This document shows, piece after piece, positions 42,726-51,341 of a stretch of 64,000 bases of DNA. The DNA is from Gammaproteobacteria bacterium (GTDB lineage: Bacteria; Pseudomonadota; Gammaproteobacteria; Pseudomonadales; UBA5518): the NCBI GenBank assembly GCA_016718385.1, contig JADKDK010000001.1:248001-312000 (forward strand). Direction: 5' to 3'. Position numbers and translations under genes: made by a program. Below the pieces are notes generated by a model. The model saw nothing but the letters and a program-made list of their open reading frames with translations, did not search any database and was not told the DNA's origin. Every line of letters begins with the position of its first letter. Position 1 is the stretch's first letter.

Positions 42726-44954
42726 CTACCAGCGATAGCTGAAAGACGCGCCGTAAGTGCGCGGCTCCTGGAAGTACGCCAGCGTGTAATTGGAGAAGAA
42801 GCCGGGACCGAAGTCGATGAAGTTCACCGGGTCCTGCTCGTCGGTGACGTTGCGCGCCCAGAGCGTGAACTCGGCGGAACCTGGGCCGCCGACGGGGATC
42901 TCCGAGAGCGACAGTCGCAGGTTGAGCAGGCCGTAGGCATCCACCTCCGTGTTACCCGCCGTGGCGCGCCGCGTATCGATGGTCTCCAGCTGGTAGGCAT
43001 AAGCGTAAAACGACGCGGTGTAGCTGTAGTCGGCCAGGGCGCGCAGTTCGCCCCACGCCGTCTGCGCTAGCCGCGCATCCGCCATCAGGTTGAGCGTGTG
43101 CTCCGGCGCGTGGGGGAAGGAGCGGTTGTCGGCCACGTTGCTGATCGGCTGCCCGACCGCGGGGGCCTCCATGAACTCGTCCCACTCGGCGTCGAGATAG
43201 CCATAGCTCAGCTGCAGGCGCAGCGCATCCGTGGGCAGCCAGATACCCTCGATCTCCACGCCCTGCGTGGTCGCCTGGCCGGCATTGCGCACGACCGACA
43301 CACCGGGAAGGCCGGTGAACTGGTTCACGTGCATATCGTCTATCTCGTTGTGAAATGCCGCCGTGTTCAGTTGCAGCTGGCCATCGGCGCTGCTCATCTT
43401 GGCGCCGACCTCCCAGGTGGACTGTTCCTCGGGGTCGTAGGGTGTCACCGCCTCCACGGCATTGCCGGCCTCGCCCATGAAGCCGCCGCTCTTGAAGCCC
43501 TCGGAGTACTTGAGGTAGACGTTCAGCTGGTCGCTGAACCTGTAGGCAGCGCTTGCCATCGGCGTGGTGTCGGAAAACGACGCGTCGGCCTCGACCCGTG
43601 CTATGGGAGCCCCGGCTCCGGTGACGGTCTTGTAGCGCTCGGTGTCCTTGTCTTCATCCGTGTAGCGCAGTCCCGCCGTGAGCGTCAATGCGTCCGTGGC
43701 GCGGAAATCGAACTGCGCGTAGGCGGCCATCGCCTCGGCGCCGAAGCCGTACTGCGAACTGTCCGTGCCGAAAAAGAAGACGTGCGGGTTGATCGTGTAG
43801 CCGTCGTCCTCGTAATAGTACAGGCCGAGGACGTAGTGCAGGCGTGATGTGCTGCCGATCCACTGCAGTTCCTGCGAGGTCTGGTCGTAGTCCGAGATGC
43901 GATTGGCCGTGGCGATGGTGAGCGGCACGCCGTCGAGGTCCACCGAATCGTCATTGCGCAGATCGCGATACGACGTGATCGATTTCAGGGTGTTGGTGTC
44001 GTTGATGTCCCAGCCGAGCGTCAGCGCGTGGCCTTTCAGCTCCAGCTGCTCGTAGCCGGGCCAGTTGGTGGCCACCGAGTCTTCCCGTTCCCTGGATGCA
44101 TACGCCGCGGCCGCGGTGAACAGCGCGTTGGACGGCGTCACGCTGTAGAGCTGGCTGTGGGGCGGCATCTGGTCGACATCCGTGTAGTCGAACCGGTAAT
44201 CCGCGACCACGCAGTCGCTGATGTCCAGCCCGAGCGCGAAACGCGCGCCGAAATTGTCACGGCTGTCGAGTTCGGTGCCCGGACTGCCGGACTCGAGATC
44301 CACCAGCCCGTCGCGGCTCTCCGAGCGCACGCCGAAGGACATGCGTGCGATGCCCACCTTGGGCAAGTCCACCGAGAATTTCTCCACGCGGTGGTCGTAG
44401 TTGCCCAGCTCGACCGTCGCGGAGCCGCTGAATTCGCCGCTGGGTTTGCGCGTGATCAGGTTGACCGCGCCCGCCATGGTGTTGCGCCCGTAAAGGGTTC
44501 CCTGTGGCCCGCGCAGTACCTCGATGCGCTCGATATCCACCACGTCGAAGACCGAGCCCACTGCCTTGCCGAGATATACGCCGTCGAGGTACATCCCCGT
44601 GCTCGGCTCCCAGTACATCGCGGCGTTCACCGTGACGCCGCCGCGAATCGCTACCTGAGAAACAACGTTGCTGTTCGGATACCTGCTCACCATGAGGTTC
44701 GGCGCCAGCGACTTGAGGTCGAGCACGTTGTCGATCCGGCGCCTCTCGATCTGTTCCGCGGAGATGGCGCTGATGGCGATGGGCACGTCCTGCAGACGCT
44801 CTTCGCGTCTCTGCGCGGTAACCAGGATCTCCTCGATTCCGGAAGCGCCACCGGCCTGCTGGGCTTGTGCGAGACCCGGGAGCAGCGCGGCAACGGCGGC
44901 GCCGAGGACGATGCGGCTGCGGGGCTTGTCTTGCTTTGCGAAGCTGAGTTTCAT
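42726..44954 (-). CDS. TonB-dependent outer-membrane receptor 2
   Basis: A 742-residue receptor, ATG 44954 with GGGAGA upstream. It has a signal peptide (SRIVLGAAVAALLPGLAQAQ), then a TonB-box and plug start IEEILVTAQRREERLQDVPI and the plug motif RGPQGTLYGRNTMAGAVNLI. The barrel ends FQEPRTYGASFSYRW with a terminal aromatic residue. It belongs to the same receptor group as receptor 1 but is clearly a separate protein. It is read divergently from the CoA-transferase at 45277, with operator site C between them. It ends in convergence with the MFS gene. Confidence 0.94.
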   Translation of the reverse strand: MKLSFAKQDKPRSRIVLGAAVAALLPGLAQAQQAGGASGIEEILVTAQRREERLQDVPIAISAISAEQIERRRIDNVLDLKSLAPNLMVSRYPNSNVVSQVAIRGGVTVNAAMYWEPSTGMYLDGVYLGKAVGSVFDVVDIERIEVLRGPQGTLYGRNTMAGAVNLITRKPSGEFSGSATVELGNYDHRVEKFSVDLPKVGIARMSFGVRSESRDGLVDLESGSPGTELDSRDNFGARFALGLDISDCVVADYRFDYTDVDQMPPHSQLYSVTPSNALFTAAAAYASREREDSVATNWPGYEQLELKGHALTLGWDINDTNTLKSITSYRDLRNDDSVDLDGVPLTIATANRISDYDQTSQELQWIGSTSRLHYVLGLYYYEDDGYTINPHVFFFGTDSSQYGFGAEAMAAYAQFDFRATDALTLTAGLRYTDEDKDTERYKTVTGAGAPIARVEADASFSDTTPMASAAYRFSDQLNVYLKYSEGFKSGGFMGEAGNAVEAVTPYDPEEQSTWEVGAKMSSADGQLQLNTAAFHNEIDDMHVNQFTGLPGVSVVRNAGQATTQGVEIEGIWLPTDALRLQLSYGYLDAEWDEFMEAPAVGQPISNVADNRSFPHAPEHTLNLMADARLAQTAWGELRALADYSYTASFYAYAYQLETIDTRRATAGNTEVDAYGLLNLRLSLSEIPVGGPGSAEFTLWARNVTDEQDPVNFIDFGPGFFSNYTLAYFQEPRTYGASFSYRW

Positions 44955-45276
44955 GATCTATCTCCCGTGGTTCCGATGGCAAGTCTGGCGATCGACGCCA
45001 TCGCGTATCGATGTATTCCCCCTGTCGGTGCGTTGCAACGGTGCGCAAACACCCCTGTCGGAAGCCCGACGACGGGAGAATAGTCGCGTGAGGCGCCGCG
45101 TCGAGCCGCAGTGCGCCTGTTGTCCCGAACTGATACCACTTTGGCCACAACCGAGTTGCCGCAGGGCTGAGGCCGTCTGCGGTCTTGAATATCTTGATCG
45201 TCAATGCGCGACGAACGCAGCGGCTGTGCCGCGGCGCGACTCGTGACTTTCACAGCACACGCCGGGAGAACGCGAC
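44955..45276. other. 322-base divergent regulatory region with operator site C
   Basis: The gap between TonB receptor 2 (leftward) and the CoA-transferase (rightward) contains no credible gene. It holds operator site C at 45121-45152, roughly in the middle, and ribosome binding sites at both ends (GGGAGA on each strand). The centre is somewhat less GC-rich than the flanks. Confidence 0.8.
45121..45152 (+). promoter_or_regulatory. Putative AraC-type operator, site C
   Basis: The clearest copy: half-sites TTGTCCCGAAC and TTGGCCACAAC start 21 bases apart, with TGATACC between them. It lies 125 bases upstream of the CoA-transferase start and about 167 bases upstream of the divergent TonB receptor 2 start. 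Confidence 0.75.
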
Positions 45277-46527
45277 ATGAATTCCTCGAACATGCCACTG
45301 CAGGGGCTGCGGATCATCGAGAGCTCCCTGCTCGGGGCCGCGGCGATCACGACATCGCTCGCGGACCTCGGCGCGACCGTGATCAAGGTGGAATCGCCGG
45401 AGGGCGACTACATCCGCGAGATGACCTGGCCCATCATCGAGGGTGTCTCGCTGATGCACTACCACCTGAACCGGGGCAAGAAGAGCATCACGCTCGACCT
45501 GAAGACCGAGGCCGGCAAGGAGCTCTATCGCGAACTGGTGCGCGATGCCGATGTGGTGATCGAGGCCATGCGCCCCGGGGTGCTCGCCAAGCTGGGGCTG
45601 GGGTTCGAGGATCTGCGCAAGGTCAATCCGGCGATCGTCTTCTGCACGGTGTCGGGATACGGGATGACGGGTCCCTACAAGGACATGCCCTCGCACGGGA
45701 TCGCCTACGACACCTGGTCGGGCGCGGTCACGCCCGCCTACGACGAGGAGGGCTTCTGTTACATACCCGAGCACGTCTCGATCGGCATCAACGCGGCGCC
45801 GCTGTTCGGCGGGCTCGCGGTGCTGGCCGGCGTGTTCCGCGCACGCGCCACCGGCGCCGGCTGCATGATGGAGCTGGGGCAGAGCGATGCGGCGGCGTTC
45901 TTCGACTGGTATCGCTGCGAGAGTCACCTCGCCTACGCACGTCCGCAGGACGTGGTCACCGGCAACAAGGCCGACGGCTACGTGCGGCGGCCCGTGGCGA
46001 CGGCCGGCATGAAGGAGGGCGTGCGCTACCAGATATACGCCTCCAGCGACGGCCACGTGCTGTTCATGGCCTCGGAGCAGGCCTTCTGGAAGAACTTCTG
46101 CGAGGGGGTCGGGCGCGGCGACCTGTTCGAGAAGTGGCCGGGATCACGCTATGCCGACCACGCGCGCGGCAACCGCGAGCTGCAGCGGGAACTGCGCGAG
46201 ATATTCCGTTCGCGCACCTCGGCGCAGTGGATGGAGTTCAGCGCCCGCGCCAACACGCCGATCGCGCCGGTCAACACGCCGCAGAACATCGTCGACGACC
46301 CGCAGTTCAAGGCGCGCTTCGATCTGCTGCCGCACGAGACGCACGGTGCCGACATGCTGTCGTTTCCGGTGCACTTCGTGGGCGAGCAGCTGCTGCCGCC
46401 GGCACGCGCGCCGGTGGCCGGCGAACACACCGAGCAGGTGCTGCGCGAGGTGCTGGGCTGCGACGACGCCCGCGTGGCGGCGATCCGGGGGTCCGGCGCG
46501 CTGGGGGCCGCCGCGGCCAGGGACTAG
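45277..46527 (+). CDS. CaiB/BaiF CoA-transferase, catalytic Asp not seen
   Basis: A 416-residue class III CoA-transferase, ATG 45277 with GGGAGA upstream. Family blocks are LQGLRIIESSLLGAAAITTS, DLGATVIKVESPEGDYIREM, NRGKKSITLDLKTEAGKELY and NPAIVFCTVSGYGMTGPYKD. At the catalytic-Asp position the sequence reads GINAAPLFGGLA, without an Asp, so it may not be active alone and may pair with another transferase. The same-direction gene at 47851 has the Asp. It begins the rightward stretch after operator site C; site D follows its stop. Confidence 0.9.
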   Translation: MNSSNMPLQGLRIIESSLLGAAAITTSLADLGATVIKVESPEGDYIREMTWPIIEGVSLMHYHLNRGKKSITLDLKTEAGKELYRELVRDADVVIEAMRPGVLAKLGLGFEDLRKVNPAIVFCTVSGYGMTGPYKDMPSHGIAYDTWSGAVTPAYDEEGFCYIPEHVSIGINAAPLFGGLAVLAGVFRARATGAGCMMELGQSDAAAFFDWYRCESHLAYARPQDVVTGNKADGYVRRPVATAGMKEGVRYQIYASSDGHVLFMASEQAFWKNFCEGVGRGDLFEKWPGSRYADHARGNRELQRELREIFRSRTSAQWMEFSARANTPIAPVNTPQNIVDDPQFKARFDLLPHETHGADMLSFPVHFVGEQLLPPARAPVAGEHTEQVLREVLGCDDARVAAIRGSGALGAAAARD

Positions 46528-46539
46528 GGGAATGCACCG

Positions 46540-46571
46540 GTGTCCTTTTGTGATACCGATTTGGCCTGTTA
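46540..46571 (+). promoter_or_regulatory. Putative AraC-type operator, site D
   Basis: Half-sites GTGTCCTTTTG and TTGGCCTGTTA start 21 bases apart, with TGATACC between them. It lies 13 bases after the CoA-transferase stop and 82 bases before the acyl-CoA-dehydrogenase start, so it probably drives the long unit 46654-55641. Confidence 0.7.
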
Positions 46572-46653
46572 AGGCGTGCTGCCGCGCTCGAAGCGGGCGC
46601 GCACATCGCTAGAATCCGACCAACGCACTGGGTTTTGCAGGGGACAGACGGAC

Positions 46654-47835
46654 ATGGAATTCGAATTTTCCGCCGAGGAACGTGAATTCATCCGCCAGGT
46701 CGACCAGTTCCTCAAAGAGAACGAGTCGCGCGACGTGATGGATGTGAGTCGCGAGAACATGGCGCAGGTCTGCGACACGCCCGAACGGCGCGCATTCATG
46801 AAGAAGATCGCCGCGCGCGGGTGGCTGGGCATCACGTGGCCCAGGGAGCATGGCGGGCAGGACGGCAGCGGCATCTACGAATACCTGCTCAACGAGATGC
46901 TGTCGGCCGTCGGCGCTCCCGGCATCGGCAAGGGTGTCGGCATCGTCGGCAAGACGCTGATCAACGTGGGATCGGAAAAGCTGAAGCAGGAGTTCCTGCC
47001 GAAGATCCTCAACGCCGAGATCGAGTTCGCCGTGGGCTATTCCGAGCCCGGCGCGGGATCCGATTCCGCGGCAATGCGCCTCAAGGCCGAGCGCAGCGGC
47101 GAGGGCTGGGTGCTGAGCGGGCAGAAGATCTTCACCACGTCGGCGCATTTCGCCGACTGGTACTGGGTCGGCGCACGCACCGATCCCACCCGCCCCAAGC
47201 ACAATGGCATCACGCTGTTCCTGGTGCCGATGAACCACCCGGGGCTCACGGTGCACGCGATGTACACGATGGGCGGTGAGCGCACCAACGGCGTGTTCTT
47301 CGACGACGTCTACGTCCCCGACGAGTATCGCGTCGGCGAACTGAACCGGGGCTTCCAGTACATTGCCGAGGCGCTCGACATCGAGCGATTCACGCTGTTC
47401 ACCTTCTCGCCGATCCGCGCGCGCATGGAATTGCTCGCCGATTACGTCAAGCGCACGACGCGCGACGGCAAGCCGCTGCGCGAGGATCCGGTAATCCGCC
47501 AGCGCATCGCGCAACTGGCGACCGAGTGCGAGGTCGGCCGCCTGCTGGGCGTCAAGTTCATCAGCGCCGCGATGCAGGGCGGCAAGACGCCGACCGTGGA
47601 GGCCTCCTGCTACAAGCTCTACGCGACGGAACTGTCGCTGCGCATCGCCAATGCCACGATGGACATTGTCGGGCCGGGGGCGCAGCTCGCGCTGGACACC
47701 GAGGACGCGCCGCTGCGGGGGCGTCCGGAGCGCTGCTACACGTACACGGTGATCGACACCATCGGCGGTGGCAGTTCCGAGGTGCAGAAGAACATCATCG
47801 CGCGCCGTCATCTCGGCCTGCCGAAGAACTTCTGA
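46654..47835 (+). CDS. Acyl-CoA dehydrogenase 1
   Basis: A 393-residue acyl-CoA dehydrogenase from ATG 46654. The FAD/substrate blocks are VGYSEPGAGSDSAAMRLKAE, GWVLSGQKIFTTSAHFADWY and the C-terminal IDTIGGGSSEVQKNIIARRH. The usual catalytic Glu of the YEGTSEIQ motif is replaced here (IGGGSSEVQ). Glu244 in ALDIERF lies at the alternative position used by isovaleryl-CoA-type and some steroid acyl-CoA dehydrogenases. With a second dehydrogenase gene at 50108 it may form a heteromeric enzyme, as in steroid side-chain oxidation; this is inference. It is the first gene of the ACAD-CaiB-MaoC-MaoC-ACAD-CaiB-LLM-crotonase unit. Confidence 0.93.
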   Translation: MEFEFSAEEREFIRQVDQFLKENESRDVMDVSRENMAQVCDTPERRAFMKKIAARGWLGITWPREHGGQDGSGIYEYLLNEMLSAVGAPGIGKGVGIVGKTLINVGSEKLKQEFLPKILNAEIEFAVGYSEPGAGSDSAAMRLKAERSGEGWVLSGQKIFTTSAHFADWYWVGARTDPTRPKHNGITLFLVPMNHPGLTVHAMYTMGGERTNGVFFDDVYVPDEYRVGELNRGFQYIAEALDIERFTLFTFSPIRARMELLADYVKRTTRDGKPLREDPVIRQRIAQLATECEVGRLLGVKFISAAMQGGKTPTVEASCYKLYATELSLRIANATMDIVGPGAQLALDTEDAPLRGRPERCYTYTVIDTIGGGSSEVQKNIIARRHLGLPKNF

Positions 47836-47850
47836 GCAGGTAGTGCCGCG

Positions 47851-49011
47851 ATGTCCTTCCTGCAGGGGTTCAAGGTGCTCGACCTGGCCAGCGTGGGCCC
47901 GGCGGCGCGTGCCTCGCGCATCCTCGCCGACTACGGCATGGCAGTCATCAAGGTCGCGCCGGTCTCGCGCAAAGGGCAGAAGCAGACCGAGCCGGTCTAT
48001 CACGCCTACGGCGCGGGACGTGGCACGCGCAGGATCCGCGTCGACCTGGAATCGGCTGAGGGCCGCGACACCGTCTACCGCCTCGCGCGGGCGAGCGACG
48101 TGCTCATCGAGAGCTTCCGTCCCGGCGTCGCGCAGCGCATCGGCGTCGGCTACGAACAGCTGCGCACGCACAACCCGCGCATCGTGTACTGCTCGACCAG
48201 CGGCTACGGGCAGCACGGTCCGTGCGCGCAATGGGCAGGTCATGACATCAACTATCTCGCGATGGGCGGCTTTCTCGCCTGCAGCGGCCGCGATGCGGCG
48301 GGTCGTCCCGCGATCCCCGGCGCCACGGTGGCCGACAGCGCCGGAGGCGGCATGCACGCAGCGCTCGCGATCGTGGCGGCGCTGGTGAACCGGCTGCGCT
48401 GCGACGAGGGGGCATATCTCGACGTCGCGATCACCGACGGCGTGCTCAACCTGATGTCGCTCCACGTCGACGAATACCTCGCGACCGGTGTCGAAACGGG
48501 ACCGGGGAGCGCATTGCTCACCGGGAAATATGCCTGTTACGGCGTCTACGCCACGCGCGACGGTGGCGCGCTCGCCGTGGGCGCGATCGAGACGCGCTTC
48601 TTCGCGAACCTGTGCCGCCTGCTCGGCGTGGACGCGCTGGCCGCGGCGCAGTACGACGACGCGCGGCAGGACGAACTGAAGGCGATATTTAGCGAGAAGT
48701 TCCTCGCGCGCGACCGCGACGCATGGACCGAACTGCTCGCGGGCGAGAACACCTGCGTGACCCCGGTACTGGGAGTCGCCGAGGTGGCCGCCAATGCCCA
48801 TTTCGCGGCGCGCGGCAGTTTTGTCGAGGCGCGGCACCCGGTGCATGGCGCCTTTCGCCAGCTCGCGCCCGTGCTGGCCGGCAACGCGCGCGAATGCCAG
48901 CCGCACCAGGTCGCCGCCGCGGGAGCCACCGATACCGATGCCGTGCTGGGCGAGGCGGGCTTCGATGCGACGGAAATCGCGCGCCTGCGTCGTGACGGTG
49001 TCGTGGAATGA
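47851..49011 (+). CDS. CaiB/BaiF CoA-transferase with catalytic Asp
   Basis: A 386-residue class III CoA-transferase, ATG 47851. Family blocks are FKVLDLASVGPAARASRILA, DYGMAVIKVAPVSRKGQ, NPRIVYCSTSGYGQHGP and the catalytic segment TVADSAGGGMHAALAIV, in which the Asp is present. The C-terminal half has VTPVLGVAEVAANAHFAARG. It follows the acyl-CoA dehydrogenase by 15 bases, and its TGA overlaps a potential MaoC start (ATGA). Confidence 0.92.
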   Translation: MSFLQGFKVLDLASVGPAARASRILADYGMAVIKVAPVSRKGQKQTEPVYHAYGAGRGTRRIRVDLESAEGRDTVYRLARASDVLIESFRPGVAQRIGVGYEQLRTHNPRIVYCSTSGYGQHGPCAQWAGHDINYLAMGGFLACSGRDAAGRPAIPGATVADSAGGGMHAALAIVAALVNRLRCDEGAYLDVAITDGVLNLMSLHVDEYLATGVETGPGSALLTGKYACYGVYATRDGGALAVGAIETRFFANLCRLLGVDALAAAQYDDARQDELKAIFSEKFLARDRDAWTELLAGENTCVTPVLGVAEVAANAHFAARGSFVEARHPVHGAFRQLAPVLAGNARECQPHQVAAAGATDTDAVLGEAGFDATEIARLRRDGVVE

Positions 49012-49046
49012 ACGCAACAGCGCCGGACCGGCCGGAGGCAACGGAC

Positions 49047-49571
49047 ATGGATGAGGCGAGCAACGGGATCCCGGCCGCGGTGCAGGCTCTGATCGGCGTC
49101 GCGCAGCACGCCGAGGAATCGAGCTTCCCGATCGAGATGGCCTATGTCTACAACACCTGTGCCGCGGTGCAGAACGGCAATCCGCTGTACTGGGACGAGG
49201 CGGTCGCGCGCGAGATCACGCACGGCTGGATCACGCCGCCGACGATGATGTCGGTGTGGTTCCGGCCGCACTACTGGGTGCCGGGGGCCAGCGGCGAGAA
49301 GCTGGCACTGCAACTGCACTTCGACCTCAAGCGCCTGTTCGATCTGCCCGAGGCGATCATCGCCGGCAACGAGACCGTTTTCGGCGTGCCGGTGCGTCCC
49401 GGCGACCGGCTGCGCGCCCACCAGGTGCTGCGCTCGGTCAGCGCGGTGAAGACCACGCGCGTCGGTGTGGGCCGGTTCTGGGTGATAGACCTCGAGTGCC
49501 ACAACCAGCATGGCGAGTTCGTGGGCCGCGACACCTACGACTGCTTCGGCTACCGGAGGCCCGCAGCATGA
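49047..49571 (+). CDS. MaoC/FAS1-like dehydratase subunit (hydratase partner A)
   Basis: A hot-dog-fold protein of 174 residues from ATG 49047, which has GGAGG eight bases upstream; an earlier ATG at 49008 overlaps the preceding stop but has no ribosome binding site. The sequence matches the N-terminal MaoC-like domain: EEIAAV-type start, then VYNTCAAVQNGNPLYWDEAV, AREITHGWITPPTMMSVWFR and GNETVFGVPVRPGDRLRAHQ. The usual catalytic Asp/His pair is not clear in this subunit. The next gene has it, so the two probably form a heteromeric enoyl-CoA hydratase like ChsH1-ChsH2 of steroid side-chain degradation. Confidence 0.85.
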   Translation: MDEASNGIPAAVQALIGVAQHAEESSFPIEMAYVYNTCAAVQNGNPLYWDEAVAREITHGWITPPTMMSVWFRPHYWVPGASGEKLALQLHFDLKRLFDLPEAIIAGNETVFGVPVRPGDRLRAHQVLRSVSAVKTTRVGVGRFWVIDLECHNQHGEFVGRDTYDCFGYRRPAA

Positions 49572-50056
49572 GCATCGGCGAGCTCAGGATACTGACGCTG
49601 GAGCAGGTCAGGGAGGGCGACGAGCTGCCGCCGCTGGCGCACCAGGTCACCGCGACCACGGTGGTGCTGGGCGCGCTCGCGAGCCGCGACTGGCGCCCGA
49701 TGCACCACGACCGCGAATTCGCGATCAGCCGCAACGGCGTCAGGGACATCTTCATCAACACGCCCAACAACGCCGCATGGTTCGAGCGCTACGTCACCGA
49801 CTGGACCGGCCCGAGGGGGCGGCTCGGGCGCATGAAGTTCCGCATGGGCGAGCCGGTTTTTCCCGGCGACGAGATGATTCTCTCCGGGCGCGTGACGCGC
49901 GCCGCGGCGGACGACACGGGCTGCGGATGGGTGGATCTCGACCTGGCGGTATCCGTGTCGGGCACGGTCAAGACCTCGTGCCGGGCGCGCGTGGCGATTC
50001 CGTGCGACGGGGACGACAACCCCTGGGAAAGGAAGGACGAGCGCTGGAAGCCCTGA
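49568..50056 (+). CDS. MaoC-like hydratase subunit (hydratase partner B)
   Basis: A 162-residue hot-dog protein starting at ATG 49568, which overlaps the preceding stop by four bases (ATGA) and has GGAGG upstream. The catalytic segment is LGALASRDWRPMHHDREFA, with an Asp and His at the hydratase positions. FRMGEPVFPGDEMILSGRVT is the typical strand pair. Together with the upstream MaoC-like protein it probably hydrates an alpha,beta-unsaturated acyl-CoA. The overlap implies tightly matched production of the two subunits. Confidence 0.88.
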   Translation: MSIGELRILTLEQVREGDELPPLAHQVTATTVVLGALASRDWRPMHHDREFAISRNGVRDIFINTPNNAAWFERYVTDWTGPRGRLGRMKFRMGEPVFPGDEMILSGRVTRAAADDTGCGWVDLDLAVSVSGTVKTSCRARVAIPCDGDDNPWERKDERWKP

Positions 50057-50107
50057 GGGGATGCCGGCGCCCGATGGTTGCACACGATTGAGCGAGGGGC
50101 GACAGCC

Positions 50108-51268
50108 ATGGATTTGAACTTCACCGAAGAGCAGAAGCTTCTGCGCGACATGGTGCGCAACCTCTGCGAGGAGCACGCGAGCACGCGCGTCGTGCGCGAC
50201 ATGGAGAACGATCCGCTCGGCGTTCCTCCCGGCCTGTGGACGCAGATGAAGGACACCGGCCTGCTCGCGATGATGCTTCCCGAGGCGTACGGCGGCATCG
50301 GGCTCGACATGCTGGACCGCGCGGTCATCTACCACGAGTTCGGCCGCGCGCTGGCCCCGGGTCCGCACTTCGCGAGCTCGGTAATGGGTGCGCTGGCGAT
50401 CGAGAAGGGCGGCAGCCAGGCGCAGAAGGACGCCCTGCTCACGGCGATCGGCCAGGGAGGCCTGATCGTCGCGCCGGCCTGGCTCGAGCCCGACAACGGC
50501 TTCGGTCCGCAGGGCGTGCAGCTGCGTGCCGAGGCGAGCGCCGAGGGCTACCGGCTCGACGGCGTGAAGCGGCACGTGTTCCACGCCAGGGCGGCGCAGA
50601 AGCTCATCGTGCTGGCGCGCACGGGCGAGGCGGCCGATGCGATCGACCTGTTGCTCGTGGACACGGATGCGCCGGGCGTCACGCTGGAGCAGCAGCTGTC
50701 GATGGCCTCGGATACCCAGTACAAGGTGCGCTTCGACGGGGTCCAGGTGCCGGTCGCGAACCGGCTCGGCGCGCCGCAGTCGGGCTGGGCGACCTGGGAG
50801 GCATGCATGTACGAGGGGATCATCCTGCTGGCCGCGCAGGCGGTGGGTGGTGCCGAGCGCGCGCTGGAGATCACGGTCGAATACTCCAAGGGCCGGGAGC
50901 AGTTCGACAAGCCGATCGGCTCCTTCCAGGCGCTGGCCCACTACATGGCGGATGCGGTCGCGGTCATCGAGGGCGCCGCAACCCTGGTGCTCGAGGCTGC
51001 CTGGGCGCACACGAGGGGAAAATCCATCGCGCGCCTGGCGCCGATGGCGAAACTGTTCGCGTGCAACACCTTTCGCGATGTCACCGCCAAGTGCGAGCAG
51101 ATCCACGGCGGCTACGGCTTCACACTGGAGTACGACATCCAGCTCTTCTTCCGCCGCGCCAAGCAGCAGCAGATGAACTGGTGGGATTCGCGTCATCTCG
51201 AGGGGCTGATCGCCGCCGAGGTGCTCGACGGAACGGGCCGCACCATCGACGACCCGTTCGCGGTGTGA
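50108..51268 (+). CDS. Acyl-CoA dehydrogenase 2
   Basis: A 386-residue acyl-CoA dehydrogenase from ATG 50108, with GAGGGG upstream. N-terminal helices (LNFTEEQKLLRDMVRNLCEE), the dimer/FAD segment EYSKGREQFDKPIGSFQALA and the C-terminal CEQIHGGYGFTLEYDIQLFF are typical. After RRAKQQQMNWWD the canonical YEGTSEIQ catalytic loop is absent, so this subunit probably lacks the usual Glu base. Its pairing with acyl-CoA dehydrogenase 1 in a heterotetramer, as in actinobacterial FadE pairs, is a reasonable inference. Confidence 0.92.
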   Translation: MDLNFTEEQKLLRDMVRNLCEEHASTRVVRDMENDPLGVPPGLWTQMKDTGLLAMMLPEAYGGIGLDMLDRAVIYHEFGRALAPGPHFASSVMGALAIEKGGSQAQKDALLTAIGQGGLIVAPAWLEPDNGFGPQGVQLRAEASAEGYRLDGVKRHVFHARAAQKLIVLARTGEAADAIDLLLVDTDAPGVTLEQQLSMASDTQYKVRFDGVQVPVANRLGAPQSGWATWEACMYEGIILLAAQAVGGAERALEITVEYSKGREQFDKPIGSFQALAHYMADAVAVIEGAATLVLEAAWAHTRGKSIARLAPMAKLFACNTFRDVTAKCEQIHGGYGFTLEYDIQLFFRRAKQQQMNWWDSRHLEGLIAAEVLDGTGRTIDDPFAV

Positions 51269-51341
51269 GCGTCCTGGCCGCGCGGGCGCGGCGGATGGCG
51301 GTGGACAAGGGGCGGGAGCCCCCGATTCGGGAGGTGGGCAC

